Positions 23,601-36,900 of a stretch of DNA of 64,000 nucleotides are shown in pieces. How positions within the stretch are numbered: position 1 is the stretch's first letter; each line of letters begins with the position of its first letter. The stretch is taken from positions 2,418,001 through 2,482,000 of the forward strand of contig BSDZ01000089.1 in the NCBI GenBank assembly GCA_030268105.1, written 5' to 3'. Below the pieces are notes generated by a model, which was given only the letters and a program-made list of their open reading frames with translations, had not been told where the DNA came from and did no database searches. The position numbers were made by a program, and so were the translations under genes. Origin of the DNA: Volvox africanus (taxonomy: Eukaryota; Chlorophyta; Chlorophyceae; Chlamydomonadales; Volvocaceae).

Positions 23601-26600
23601 GTGTTTTCCATCTCGGTTGCCGTACCTATGTCCCGGTGCTCTGCTGTCGGCGGCATTTCCGGAGCCTCTACGTGCGGATGCGGCATCGGGGCCGTCTGTG
23701 GCGGGCGCGTGTAATGTGAATTTGGGCGTCTTGAGGGGTGTATCACCGGGCGCATCGCAGGACTTGACAAAAGCAGCAGCGGCAGTGTCCCCCCTAGCCG
23801 GGTCCACGGCGATGGAGGACTCCGTTCCCGGGAGATTGTCTGCCACGAAGCGAGCCAAGCCACCTGGTGGGTAGCTGGATGGGCGGCTTCGTGAATGGCG
23901 GATCTAACAGCATCATGTTCTTCGACTGTCATGGTACTGGTCTGAAAGGGCAGCGAAACTTACAGTTATACTGATTCACCTACATGACTATGTGTGTAAT
24001 GTGTGTAATACACATGCACGGCTGACGGTGGCCAGGTGCCCCTTCTCTAGTCTGGGGCCCCTCCACCTACGTCCGTTGACCTCCTCGTCGGTGTTGACCT
24101 CTCTACATGCAAATGGGTCATGTCAAGCTTGACGTCCTAGCACCATGGGCGCAGCTCCAGCCCGGGCAAGGGCCCTACCATGCTTGGTGGCTAGGGGGGA
24201 TGCCGGGTTTGCCTGAAATCTCAACTACCTGCGTTCCCGGCTGCATGACGCTGCAGGGTCGTACCCCACGTTGTTCGGTGACTCCGTGACACTAGTGGCT
24301 ACAGGTGAGTGGAACGGCGGGGATTCTGAAGAGGCTCACGTAGCGGTGAAGCACGGGATGTGGGATATGGAGCGCGACAGAGGGAGAGGGATGGGAGGTT
24401 CGGGAGCCGACGATGGGGTTGCTCAGACCCTGCATCATGTCCCAGTCATCAGGTCATCAGGTCATTCCCTCCCTTACCCGCACAGCCTTGTCGCCCCTTT
24501 TCCCACTCCTTTTTGTCTCCCCTTCATAGACGTGGAGGGCAGTACGGAGCTATGGGAATGGCACCCGGACGTCATGAACCACGCTCTGGCGCTGCACGAC
24601 CGTCTAGCACGCTTAACGATCTCGGCGTGCTGCGGCTACGAGGTGCGGTGCGTGAGGTGCACAACATGTATCAGGGTCCTTTACGCAGTGAACCCAGGGT
24701 ATCAGCGCACGTGTCACGTCACCGTGTCTGGGGCCAACGTGAAATGGCCTGCAAGGGTCAACTGATCCGCGCTCTCTATAGAGGGTTGGGTATGCCTTCT
24801 TTAAGGAGCCCTCTTACCGCTTAGTCGGGAGTTGTCCATTCCTCGACGACCAGGCAGCGTCGCACCTCTTTTCGATACGTATTACATGTTGCAGCGCCAC
24901 TCATTAAGCGTATCCAATTATAACCCCTCCATTCGCCACGGCGTCTGAGGTGATATTGCAGCCATGTGTCGTGCTCGACTGACGCTGCTTTTCCCCTCCC
25001 CGGGCGAAGGGCCTCACCTTGACTAATCAGGATCCTTCCTTGATGAATTATTGATCGCGGATGTTTTGTTCACTCGTGTGTCCCCGTAATGTTTGCCGCT
25101 TTCCGATGTTTCGCAACCTCAGTCATTGGGATGTACGCATACGCCCCCACTCGTACAGATCACAACCGAGGGTGATGCCTTCCTTGTGGCCTTCCACGAC
25201 CCCGTGGATGCGGTTCGCTGGGCGCTGCTGCTGCAGTCGGCCCTGCTGAAGCTGGACTGGCCGCCCCTGCTGCTGGAGCACCCGCTGTGCCGGCCCCGCC
25301 CGCTGATGCCAGTGGCGCCGCCGCAGACCGCGGGCGGGGCAGGCGGCCCATATGCCTCTGCGCCCCTGCTGGTGCTGTTCAAGGGGCTCTCGGTGCGGAT
25401 GGGAATCGCGACGGGGGTGCCGTCCACTGTACGGGAGCACCCCGTGACGCGGCGCATGCAGTACACGGGTGCTTTACTGCGTCTTGCGACCGGCATCGCG
25501 GAGCTGGGTTCGGGCGGTCAGGTGCTTGTGGAGCCAATGACATTCAAGGGAATCCACAACAAGATTGAGGAGCTCGACGTGGTGGAGGCAGAGGTGCAGG
25601 AGCTGGCAGGTACGGGGCGAACGACCGGTTGAAAAATGAATGCTCCGGTGCGGACAAGCCGTTTTCTTGTGCACGTCCTCCAGGAGGATTATCATCGATT
25701 TTTCGTTTTGTGAGGGATTGAGAAAACATAATGGCGGATGCGCGACAAGTAACATGCAGTCAATGTTTGAGGAAATTGCTTATGAGCCCCAAAGTGATAG
25801 GCGCTGGGTGTCCTGAACCAATGCCGTTACAACGTTATTTTCTTGGGATTGGCGAAGAAAGGCGGATTTATGATGGGGTTGACCCGCGTGCGGCGCTGGA
25901 TGGCAATGTTCGGTAGACCCCTCTGTAGAGCGAATACCTTATCCCTTCCAATGGAGCCGTTGCTGCTCATACCTTTCCACCCAATCTGTTTATCAAAGTC
26001 CGCCGGTTGCTCTCCCCCCGTCCACAACCCCTTTCGTCTGTTCGGGCTCTGGTGTCCTCTACCCTGGCCCTCACCCGATCCTTGACCCCAACCCTACCCT
26101 GTCTTAATCCTGCCCTCAACTCTTCCTCAACTCGGGCCCCAACCCTGCATTGGACACACCAACTTCTGATGCCGTGCATGTTCCACAGATAGGGTCAACT
26201 ACAAGTCCAACCCCCTATCCTGCGCCAACGTGGCCATCACGGAGGACGACCCCTTGGGTCAGTGGACGGACAGCTCGCGCCAGCTCCCTCAGGGGGGTCC
26301 TCCCACCACCCTGCCTGACGCCTCTTACGTCCATAACAGCCGGCCTCGACCGTCCGCAAGTCGTCACACTAGCTTCAATCCTCGGCAGCAAATGCCCGTC
26401 AAGAGCTTATCACGAATGTCCTTCGGTCAGGCATTCGGGTTGCATGACAACCCCAGCCGGCAGGCGATGCGCCGCGCCAGCTGCGTGCGGGCCGGAGCCG
26501 GTCCGGGGCTACAGCCGTCGCCACTGCTGCCTCCGCTACCGCACATGCACCGGGGGATGCAACAGCAACAGCAACAACAGCAACAGCAACAGCAGTACCA

Positions 26601-29600
26601 CCCCACAGGCAGCTCCCTACCTGCGGCGCTATCACACCCCGGTCGTCTGCAGCCGGGCATGATGCCGCCCCCACAGCCGCTGCAGCTGCAACACAACCCG
26701 CAGAATTGTGGCGTCGGCGTCGGCGCTTCGTCGCCACGCAACCACCAAATCATTCGCTACATGCTCGCTGATTGTGGTGGAGGTGGCGGCGGCGGCGGCG
26801 GCGGCTACAACCCCAGCGCGTCCAATTGCGGCTCGTCTTTGTTCCTGACATCCTTTGGTTCCCCCGCCAACGCCTTCCATGGGGGGACGCCCCTGCAGGG
26901 GGGCCCCGGTGGAATACCACCCCTGGGGGTGCTCAGCTCCGCCCGCGGCTCCAGTGATTGGTGGGATCGAAGGGGGGAAACGAGGCTTCCCCCGGACGGA
27001 GAGGCGGGTGTCCCACGGTTTGGCGGTTGACGATGAACGAATGTGAATGAGTGCGGCTGTGTGCGGGGTGGGGGTCGCGGAAGGGTGTCTGCGTAGCCAT
27101 ATCAGTCCCGCACCCTGACAAACCAAGCCACTTCAATGGATATTTTGCACTGAGCTGGTGGGTTTTATGACGCTAGGACGTTGGCAGGCGTCAATGCCTC
27201 CCCCTCCTCTTCTCCCTCCTCTTCTCCCTCCTCTTCCTCCCCATCCCGCTCACATATCTTATCCCCTCTGTCGCCCCCGTCCGTTTTACTAATGCTTCAG
27301 GATGGCCATACATCAAGCATTGCTGGGCTACGCAAGCAACAACGGGGTGCCGCCTGTACTGCAGTCTCTGTACAGCAGCAACACGTCGCGACACTCCCGG
27401 CCTTTGACGCCATTCGGTGCGTTAGGGGTCCTTCGTGCGGGTTGGGTGGGTTGAAAGACAGGAGGCTAGTCAAAGGGTAGAAAGGGACCGTAGTCGGAGA
27501 GGACGAGAAATGTTGATGGCGGCGGGGGTGTCATCTCGCTCGGGTTACACATTGGCCATTCTTAACTTTAACTTATCTCTGCCACCACGTTCCAAACATC
27601 GACATATTCTGTCATAAGTGCTGATGGGCTGATGGGCTTTGATCCGCAGACTTAGTGGCATTGCTGGGCAGTCGCGCTTCCGCGGAATCCTCTTCTGCAA
27701 TCGGCGGGTTGCCGACGACCGGCAATACCGGTCCAAACCACCCTTCACTGGCAGTAGCGGGAGCAGCTGGCGGTGGTCCGTCGCCAGTGCCTCGCTCCAA
27801 CCTGCAAGGTCTCTACCTGCGCAGCTTAACCGCCGGCATAGGCAGTGAGTCGAACACCGCCACCATACACTCAACCTCAGAAAAGAGGTTGCGAAGCCAT
27901 GTCTTCCTCATACCAGGAGATATCGGACAGGAACCACACTTTGCACGCAGTAGCCTCGCTGCTGCTGCCACCACCAACACTGCCGCCGCCGCGGCGGCAG
28001 CAATGCCCAACACCAGGATCCGCGCCGCGGATGCGTCGTCGTCAGTTGTCAAAGTAGCGGTAGGGGCAGGTCAATCGACTGCGGCGCCGCCGGTCCTTCC
28101 GCCATCGCCTGCTAAGCATGTTGTGAACATTCCTCAAACAAGTCCATTTTGTAACAGCGACGTCAGTAACATTGGTGAGGATGCTCGAGAAATGACGCGA
28201 ATTACCCCAGGCGGCATTTTAAATTCTGCGCCCTCTTCCGACCTTCTGGGAGAGCTGGCGGTGACACTCCAGGGGGGCTTCTTCGGCGCTGGCATCAGCT
28301 CCGCTGCCAATGGAGAAGGCTGCCAACAGCGGGTGGTTACCGATGCGTCCGGAAATCGCCTGCAAGCCGGCAGCTCCAACGGACTGCACTTCTTCCAGAG
28401 CAGCTATGGAGGGGGGATCGGCAGTTACGCCCTTGTCGGCCGCGGCAGAAGGTCTTCGGCGGCGGCGTCCTCACTGTTTGTGAGTGGACCACGGCCAATT
28501 GCGGAGGCGATAGAGGAGGAGGTGCCGTCGGCCACGCCGTCGCCACCGATGTATAGCAGTGGTACTAGCATGGGGGGCAGCAGTGGCGGTGCACTGCCCT
28601 TACCTGTGACGTCAGGTCGCAGGCGAAAGGGCTGGGGACAGGCGGAGCTGCTGCTGACATCACCGCACCGCAGCGGTGACAGCGCCGCCACTGTCAGTGC
28701 CACCGCCGCCGCCTGTGTCGGAGGCGATAATGATGAAGATGAGAACTTGCTAGACCTGCTGATGAGGACGACGGGCTCCAGCTGTCACAGCCGCCGCAAT
28801 TTCAACACGCCGGGGGGGGCATCAGACACCACGATAAACAGCTCTTCACCGTTGTCCCGGACGACCTCGCTTCATGCCGGGCTGCCAGCGCCTCGCATAC
28901 CGCCATCGTCTTCTCCTAATCGTTGGGCGGAGACGATGCCGTCGTCCCCGGCATTGGTTCCATCGCTTCCTGAGTCTTGCCGGGCGACGGGGGTGCCGGC
29001 GTTGGGAGCGGTGTCGGCGGCACTACTGGCAGCAGGGCCGCGTCGGCTGCGCGGGCCCGGGCCAAGTGCGACGTCGCCACTGGGTCTGACCACGGCAGCC
29101 GTCGGGCCGGCCACGCCACTGTCTGGTGCGCTGCTGCCAGAGGATGATGCCGTACTTGTGCATGGAGGATGCCACCGGGGCAGGGTCGTGTATGAACCTG
29201 CACCCCGTGAAGCGCGCATAAATCCCGCTGCCAGTATCAGTGCAGGCTGTAGCAATGGCGGCTGCGTCGGCGCCACCGCCGCCGTGGGATCTGAGAGCTT
29301 CAGTTTCGCTCCGTTGATAAGCGAGCTCTCTTTGAACCCAAGTGCAGATACGGCGGATGCAAAGAGTCATGTGATAGATTTTGGTTTCGGAGCGAGCACA
29401 GGCTGGGAAGGGGATGCCATAGCTGCGTCCTGTGGCACAGCACTGGTGCACACCGTTTCGTCGCGACAACTGTCGTTGCCACCGCCCGTCAGCCTCCGTT
29501 CCCGGGGCGTCAGGAAGACAACATCATTCAATTTGCGGTCAAGGGAGGGGTTTGCCTCAATGTCTTCGGTAAGTCAAACCCGGCGGCAAAGAATGACCTC

Positions 29601-30961
29601 TGGAGAGTAAAATGCAGTTGTTTCAACAGATGTTCATTCCGTAGATCTAAAGTTGATGAGATACAGAAGAGCACCTGGTGATGATTTTGACCTCACTCAA
29701 GTTTATGTTATACAGGATAGGTTGTGATGCCGGGGGATTGCAAGGGACCTGGGACCGATAGTGGCAGCTGTAGTCAGCAAGCCAGAAGCCATGACTCAAG
29801 CCGTTGGCCGAAGCTGTATAAATCAACACACACACATATGTGTGTGCTGATTATATATGTCTATTATTTCATTATTATATGTATATACTCCCCCGCACTT
29901 CTTAAGTTTCTAAAACTCTGACGATACTGCTTATTGTATATGTAACTCCGACGATACTGCTTATATATATAAGTCATTATATATAAGTCATTTGCCGTCA
30001 CGAGAGCGGTTGTCGCAAAGTCAGAGGTATTAGTTGTGATGCTTCAGGCAATAAGCAGTATCGTCAGCGTTTTAGGAACTTAAGAAGTGGGGGGGAGTTC
30101 AACATGGAGTGCGCACACGAAGCCATGGTGCCGCTGCATAAACATTCCACCCGCGTCTGCGTCCCAAACTCCTCGCCCTTTGCGCCATCCCAAATCGCAC
30201 AGGCGGTGGATTATCCATCAGCCAGCAGCGGCGGCGGCGGCGGCAGCCGCAGCGGTGGCGGCGACGATGACGACAGCGGCGGCCGATCTTTTCAAGGTGC
30301 CGTCGGTTTACCCCCACGCTACGCTCCATGCAGCCTCCCCAACCAACAGCGCGCCAGCGAGCAGACTCCCAGAAATGACCCGTCGGGACTGACATCTCTT
30401 CTGTCCCTCGCAACAGCAACGTCACCAGAGGCTGAAGAGCACATGTACAACAACGTATGGCAGTGTGTGGGTGAGAAACCTCGCCCGGCGGCGGCGGCAC
30501 CTGGTGTTTGGGGTGGTGGTGTTGGAGGCGGTGGTGGCGCTGGCATTGAATCCTCCGTAGCCGGTGGCCCCCCTGGCGCTGTGACTCCCGGGGTGCCCTG
30601 GCGTGAGGCGGTTGGCCTCCGCGCTGCCCTGATGCAGTCCCACGTCCACGCCCCGATGCACCCTCACCACCACCCTCACCCTCACCACCACCATCATCAT
30701 CACCATTTGCCCAGTGGTGTTGCCGGTATGCACGCTACCGTACATCGCCTCGCCTCATCCACGGTCGCTTCGACAAACAATTCCCCCGTTCTGATGCCGT
30801 CGGCGCCGAGCTCACATTCGGTTGAATGTGCAGAAATCTGCGGCAGCAGTGATGCCGTCGGCGCCGGCGTGGTCCAGCCTGGGCTCGAAGGCGAAGGTCG
30901 CAGTGCCCCTTCTGTCGAGGCACCCGAGTCTCCGTCACGTGCAGTCTATTTGGGCTGCGAC

Positions 30962-30992
<31 letters not shown>

Positions 30993-33900
30993 TAGCCTCC
31001 ACCGGTACCGCGAGGTTGGCTCTATTGTCAGACGGCGGCGGGGGGATGCTGCCCCCGTCATCGATGCCGTCGCCGGTTCGTTGCCCGAAAAGTGGATCTG
31101 GCGGAGGGCCCCCACCGGGGTGGTGCGTGGGGCTAGGATCCATGCCGAGCCGCCTCACAGGCCTGCAAAGTGTCGCTGGCGGTTCTGTGGTCAGTTGGGG
31201 GAACGAGAGCCTGACTCTGGCACTGCCGATGGGGTCCAGCGGTGTTGCTGGCGGTGGTGCTGGCGGCAGCGGCTTGACAGGCCGGCTGTCTGTGGCGCAG
31301 CTGGCTGGGCACCTGATGCTGGGGTCTTTCAGAGGTCGTGGCAGCAATATAAACAGTGACATGGGTTCCGCCGCGACGGAGGCGTATACCCAAGGTGGTA
31401 TTGCTGGTGCAGCGCCAGCTGCGGTGGCGGCCGCCACCGCCACGGTGCCGGCGGCATTCCCGGCGGTGATGGTTACATCGCCGGCACCTACGCCACATCC
31501 ATTCGGCGGGTTTTCCGGCGCCGTCAGTGGCAGCGGCGGGGCCGTTGGCACCCCTGATTCCTTCGCCGCCACGACAGCTGATCCAGCCGGGGGTTGGTCG
31601 GGGCCAGGTCGGGGCCCGCTGCCTCAACAACCTTCTCGGACCACCACGCACACGGGTAATGGCAGCAATGCAGCCGGTGGCGGTGTGAGTGGCTCAGGGC
31701 CTTGGCGCTCTGCGTACAGCAACTTGAGCGCTGCGGATCTGGATGCCGTCTCTGGCTACGCAGGCGCTGCTTTCGGCCGCAGGCGGGGTGAGGGGGATTG
31801 GGCCAGGGGTAGGCTGAGTAAGGGGAAGAGGGCAACTCCACAGTCCGGGTTTCCATGCGGTGCTGCTGCGAGGGTAGCGGTCAGAAGGGTAGACTACAGT
31901 TATTAGGACCCATAATCTGATTACTGCTAGGACAGCAGATACGGCTATGCACGGTGGGAGATCAGACCGCATTCGCTCCTCGCTGCGTGCGGAGATACGT
32001 TGTAGACACGTTGCTGTGCGGTGCTGATTGCACAGCGATTGATGGCATCGGCAGCCGAGCTGGAAGCCCACCGCCTGTCCATTCCAACGCCCATCCCGCG
32101 ACCTGCCGTCCCCGTCTATCCGCGTGTACAGGGCTCCAGGGTCAGGGTCAGGCCTTATGGACGAATGCAACCTACACGGCCTCCGACATTGGTGGGGCAC
32201 CGGGGCGCGGCAGCCGCACCTCCCTGCCGGTGCTGTACCAGGACCCCAATGTCGGCATCGGCGGCGCCGCCTCCGTGCCGCTGGCGGGCGTGGCACTACT
32301 GCCATCGACCCGTAGCTCCGGCGAAGGCCTGGTGCTGATGCTGCGGTCCGCAATGGCGCTGGAGGTTAGCGGCTCCTACGCGAACATGACGGCCAAAGAG
32401 GCGCGGGATATGGCCAATGTGAGTGGGGCTGCCCGATGGGTCGGGAAGGCAAATTGTTGGTTAGTTTCTGTCGTCTGAGGTCCTTGCAATCCCACAGTGA
32501 CTCCGGGATCGGGTATGGCGGAAAACACCCCGCCACAACCCCTTCCTCCTGCATCGAGTCCTAGCTCCTGGAATGCGACTGCCTTCCCGCTCGCGTTAAC
32601 CTTTGTGTAATCCTCCCGTGGCCGTGCTGTGTGCGAAGGAGGACATGGCCGACAGGGAGGAGGAGGGGGAGGAGGAGCCGGATGGCACGCAGGGTTTACC
32701 CTCCTCCGTGGCGCTTGAGGAAAAGCCGTCGATTGCCGTACAGCTGGACGCCAAGCCAGGGACGCAAAGTAGTGTGGTGGATAAGATGAGCGGGGGTGAG
32801 CCCTCGGGGTGGGTCCCCGTCCGTTGATAGAGGCAATTTGGACTGATCGTGTGGGTCTGAATCTGGTCAAGCTGGTATATTCTATGTCATTTATGATAGA
32901 TTATGTGATACTTCTACTACTACTACTACTACTACTACTGCCAATAATAATACTTATAATAATGATACTACTATTACTACTACTAATGTAAAATATACTT
33001 ATAATAGTGATATTAATAATAATAATGATAATACTACTAATAGTAGTAACGTATGATATAACGTTTTGTTTTGTGTGCAGGAATGTGGATTAATTCTGCA
33101 CCAACTGCTGCTTACCTGGCACCTGTGCGTGCCTGCGTTTGAACCTGCCGGATCTTACGTGCACTATCCCGCCGTACGCACCGTGAATAATTTTACCCGA
33201 GTACCATCATAACTACTACAACCACCGTAACCAGCATCCTAAACTTAATCCAATTTTACCTCTGCTCTCGTTTTCCTCATTTCTCACACCCATGCTTCTC
33301 GTAGCCGTCGCCTCCAGCGACCAGCAAGACGGCCCCAGCGTTCGCATTCTGGCTGCCGTACACGAATCCGGTTCTCGCCGGCTGTCGTACATGCGTCCTT
33401 CCCAAGCTTCCTTCGCCTCGGATGGCCGCGGGGATGGTGGACTGGGTATTATTCGCCGCATGCGGCTCTTACTGAGCCAGGGCCCCGCAGGCAGCACGAC
33501 GTGGGAACGTGCAACGTCCTACCCCAAACGGTTCTTCAGTGCCTCTACAGGCGCATCGACGGATTTCCAGGCCAAGTCAGAGGTTGACGAGCCCCCAATA
33601 AGGGATGAAAATTCAATATCCACTGTGAAGACGACAAGCATGCAGGTGGCGGCGGTGGCTGTGGATCCGGCGCCACCTGCGCCTCTTCTCGGTGCGGGTA
33701 TGAGTGTGAGTCTGAGCTTTCCCACATCCGAGCGCCGGGTGCAAGCTCGCCATCGCTCTGGCTTGGAAACACCGGCCATGGCAGCAGCAACAGAAGTGGC
33801 GACATGGGCGAGGGCGGATGACGACGTCTACCGCTCTGCAATCTCCTTCAAGATGCTGGGGGACACGACGAAGAGCATGAAGCGGTGTGAATCGAAGCTG

Positions 33901-36900
33901 AGGGGGGAGAGGGGGAGGGCGATCACATTTTCAGGATCCCTCTAACTCTTAGACACCTAGACACCCTAGGCGAATGGGTCCGATTGGGAGGAATTCCGAT
34001 TCTTCCAAGCCGTGGGCAGGAAGGCTCATGGGCTCATTCGAGTTGGGTTCTGCCCAAGTAGGGGTAGACGATTGTAGGACCGCCGCTGTGCCGCCGGGGT
34101 GTGGGGCTTGTGGGGTATTGAGGTGGCACGTCAGGATGGACCTAAGCAGCGTCAGTGTAGCAGTTGAGAGCCGCAAAGGCCTCTGGACATGCTTAGAAGG
34201 TGCTTCTGCACCTTAATATCGCGTTGGTGCGTGCCGTACGTGTACGACTACTGCAGATGGAGGCGGAGTAAGGGCGCTAGAGTTATACGAGGGCGCGGGG
34301 CACTGGGATGCCGTGGGGATGCCTAAACTTACGCGACTCCATTATTCTGGCACCTGGAGATGCAACCAGGAGGTACAACCAACTGACAAAGTCAGACACA
34401 CTTGTGTTTGTGTGTTTGCATATACTTTGGAAGGGTCGGTTACTCGGAGGGGTGTACGTGGGGCAGGCGTTGCGGCCATTTTATTGCTCGTTCGGTTGCC
34501 GTACATAAGGGTTACTACAAATCATGGAATCCTATTCCGTTACCGATGTCGGACCGCCCCAACCCCGCAACTCATACCCCCAACATAACATCCCCCCCAG
34601 CTTGCCCAAGCTCCAGAACGGGACCGGAGCCATTTCAAAGGCTAAGCTGGCGACGGCCCTGACACAACCGACGGCGACGGCCGCCGCTGAGTGTCCGCCG
34701 CCACCGTCGTCGTCGCCGCAGCCTTGGCACCCCGGCGGTAGCGTCTCACTGCCCACCAGCGGGTCCCAGCAGACAATAGCGAATGGCACATTGCCGACCT
34801 CGCCCACGTACCGAGGCCATTTTAAGAAGACCATACGGCGGCGGACAAGCAGCCATGCACTGATCGTGATCGACATGGGTGTACACAGGCTGCAGCTACC
34901 AGCGCTGGGCCCGGCGTACGGTGATGTGTACGACGGAGTACAGGTAAGCTAACCCTGACCCTTATTCTGGAGTCATGCTTTTGTAGTGGAAAGCCGGCAT
35001 GGCCGCTGCGCCTGCACGCCGTCTCATGCTACTGCCGCTGCTACTGCCGCTTTCAAGGATTGCATTTTCAAAGCCTGGTGGGTTACGACGTGGAGAAACC
35101 CAGACTCAGTGCCCTCATGATCCTCATTCGCGTGTTTCGGAAAGACACGGGCATCTAAGTTGCCAAGTACGGATAATTACATGGACATGTACGCCATCCC
35201 TTGTGAAGTTTCACCCAGCTATGGGAATAACACTTATGTTGTTTCCCAAATAATGCTGATGGCTACCAGGCTGCCAGGCTGCTCCCTCCAAAGGTCATTA
35301 ACTCATTGATCGTGACACCATCATCGCCATCTCACCTCACTCCCCCCGACATGCCGGTCTGTCATGTCCATCCACAGCACCATCCATCCCCGCACCAGCA
35401 TCCCCTGACACCCGCTTGAGGATCGCAGATTTGTCCTCAGCGGTAGCCTAAAGATGTCTAGATGCACGCGGACACCAGGGCGTGTCTCGCATTTCCTCAC
35501 CACTACCACCGCAACCACCACCCCGGGTGTGGGGGCCTTCCCACTTTCCTTCTTGATGCCTCCTCCCCTTCCCACCCCTCCATGCTTCGCCCCACGTCCT
35601 GGTACGCAGGTGATTCAGCTGCTGCCCGCACATCTCAAGCACCGAGCCGCCTACCAGCCGCCCCTCAAGTCACAGGAGCAGCTGGCACCGGGCTTCTTCG
35701 ACGCGCCGGGTGCAGCGCAGGCGCTGATGCCCTGCCCCCCGTCCCAGCCGCCGTCGTTCCCGAGGCTGTCGCTCATGTTCATTCAGCCAGCCGGATACTC
35801 CGCCGTCGCCAACGCGAACCTTGAGGTGGCGGAGCGGAGTGGAGCGGTGTTTTGTGGTGCCGTACGAGAGGTACTGCAGATGTATGGCGCATACGAATGC
35901 CAGGAGTACGAATGTACGTTTATGGTAGCATGCAATGGCCCACGGATTGCGGCGGAGGCGGGGCTGGCCCTGCAAGAGTGGCTGCTGCAGGTAAGGGTCT
36001 GCCTAGGATTATTGGGGCCTTTCAGAGAAGGGCCGGAGGGGACTGGAAGTGTCCCACTTCCAGGTATACAAGGATGTACGACAAGAAGCGATAGTACAAG
36101 TACGGCGACAAGCGGTAGCGGAACAGAAGACGCGGGTCGTAGCAGCGGTCCGTGAATTTGCAAGCGTGTCGTGGAAGAGGGCCAGCAGCCCAGCTCGCAG
36201 CGAAGGGTTTCCGGGCGCCCAAGGATAGTGGGTTTCCAGCCGCCCAAGGGAAGTGGGTTTCCAGGCGCCCAAGGGAAGTGGGTTTCCAGCCGCCCAAGGG
36301 AAGTGGGTTTCCGGCCGCCCAAGGGAAGTGGGTTTCCAGCCGCCCAAGGGAAGTGGGTTTCCAGCCGCCCAAGGGAAGTGGGTTTCCGGCCGCCCAAGGG
36401 AAGTGGGTTTCCAGCCGCACATAAATAAATTGCATGGAACCTGCTGTTAGGGGCAGTACAGCGCTGCTACTGCAGAGCGATGCTGGTACAGTCACCAGAC
36501 TTTGGCGGCGCCCGCAGGCAGATTGGCCAACCGACTTGTTCGAGCTCAGTCCTGGTCGATTGGCTCTGGGCCCCGACGGCAAGCCGCTCCTGAGGTGGGG
36601 GCTGCAAGAGACTGAGGCCTAGAGGGGACATACGGCGATGATGACCTGGTATGGGGTAGCGCGCTGCTGGGGTTATCGCTGGACCGCCTGCACAATACCC
36701 CACATGGTGGTCAATTAGTTGTCGGGATAAGTCGACGCGACTGTTCAGAGCGACGCAGCGTCACATGCAGCTACCAAGCAGGACGAAGAGTACCTCCGTC
36801 ACACCTCTCTCAGCTCCACTCTTTCGGGTCGCCTCCCTTCCCCGCCCTCCCCGAATGACGCGGTGTTGCGGATTGAAAGGTTGTGGACCGCGCCATGTTT

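Larger units (their letters stand above)
26189..33884 (+). other. cyclase A: long disordered linker between half-domains
   Basis: Seven exons (26189-26960, 27301-27416, 27650-29568, 30203-31787, 32132-32418, 32639-32795, 33305-33884) encode about 1,800 residues rich in Ser, Gly, Ala, Pro and His, with polyGln (about 26,563-26,594), polyGly, polyAla and polyHis. No fold is recognised. Short segments are shared with cyclase B, such as SGSYANMTAKEARDMAN against TSVANHAAKQAKDLAE, which anchor the exon correspondence. Confidence 0.65.

Noticed and set aside
30104..31906. Separate gene starting at the ATG at 30104
   Set aside because: The ATG lies a few bases from the foldback element; a CACAG acceptor at 30202 gives a phase-0 continuation from the strong TCG|GTAAGT donor at 29569.
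35783..36582. Several minus- and plus-strand frames of 85-204 residues with repeated GNPLPLG/GKWVSS-type units
   Set aside because: They arise from the 25-bp minisatellite, which opens several frames at once; the region is an intron of cyclase A by phase and paralogue comparison.
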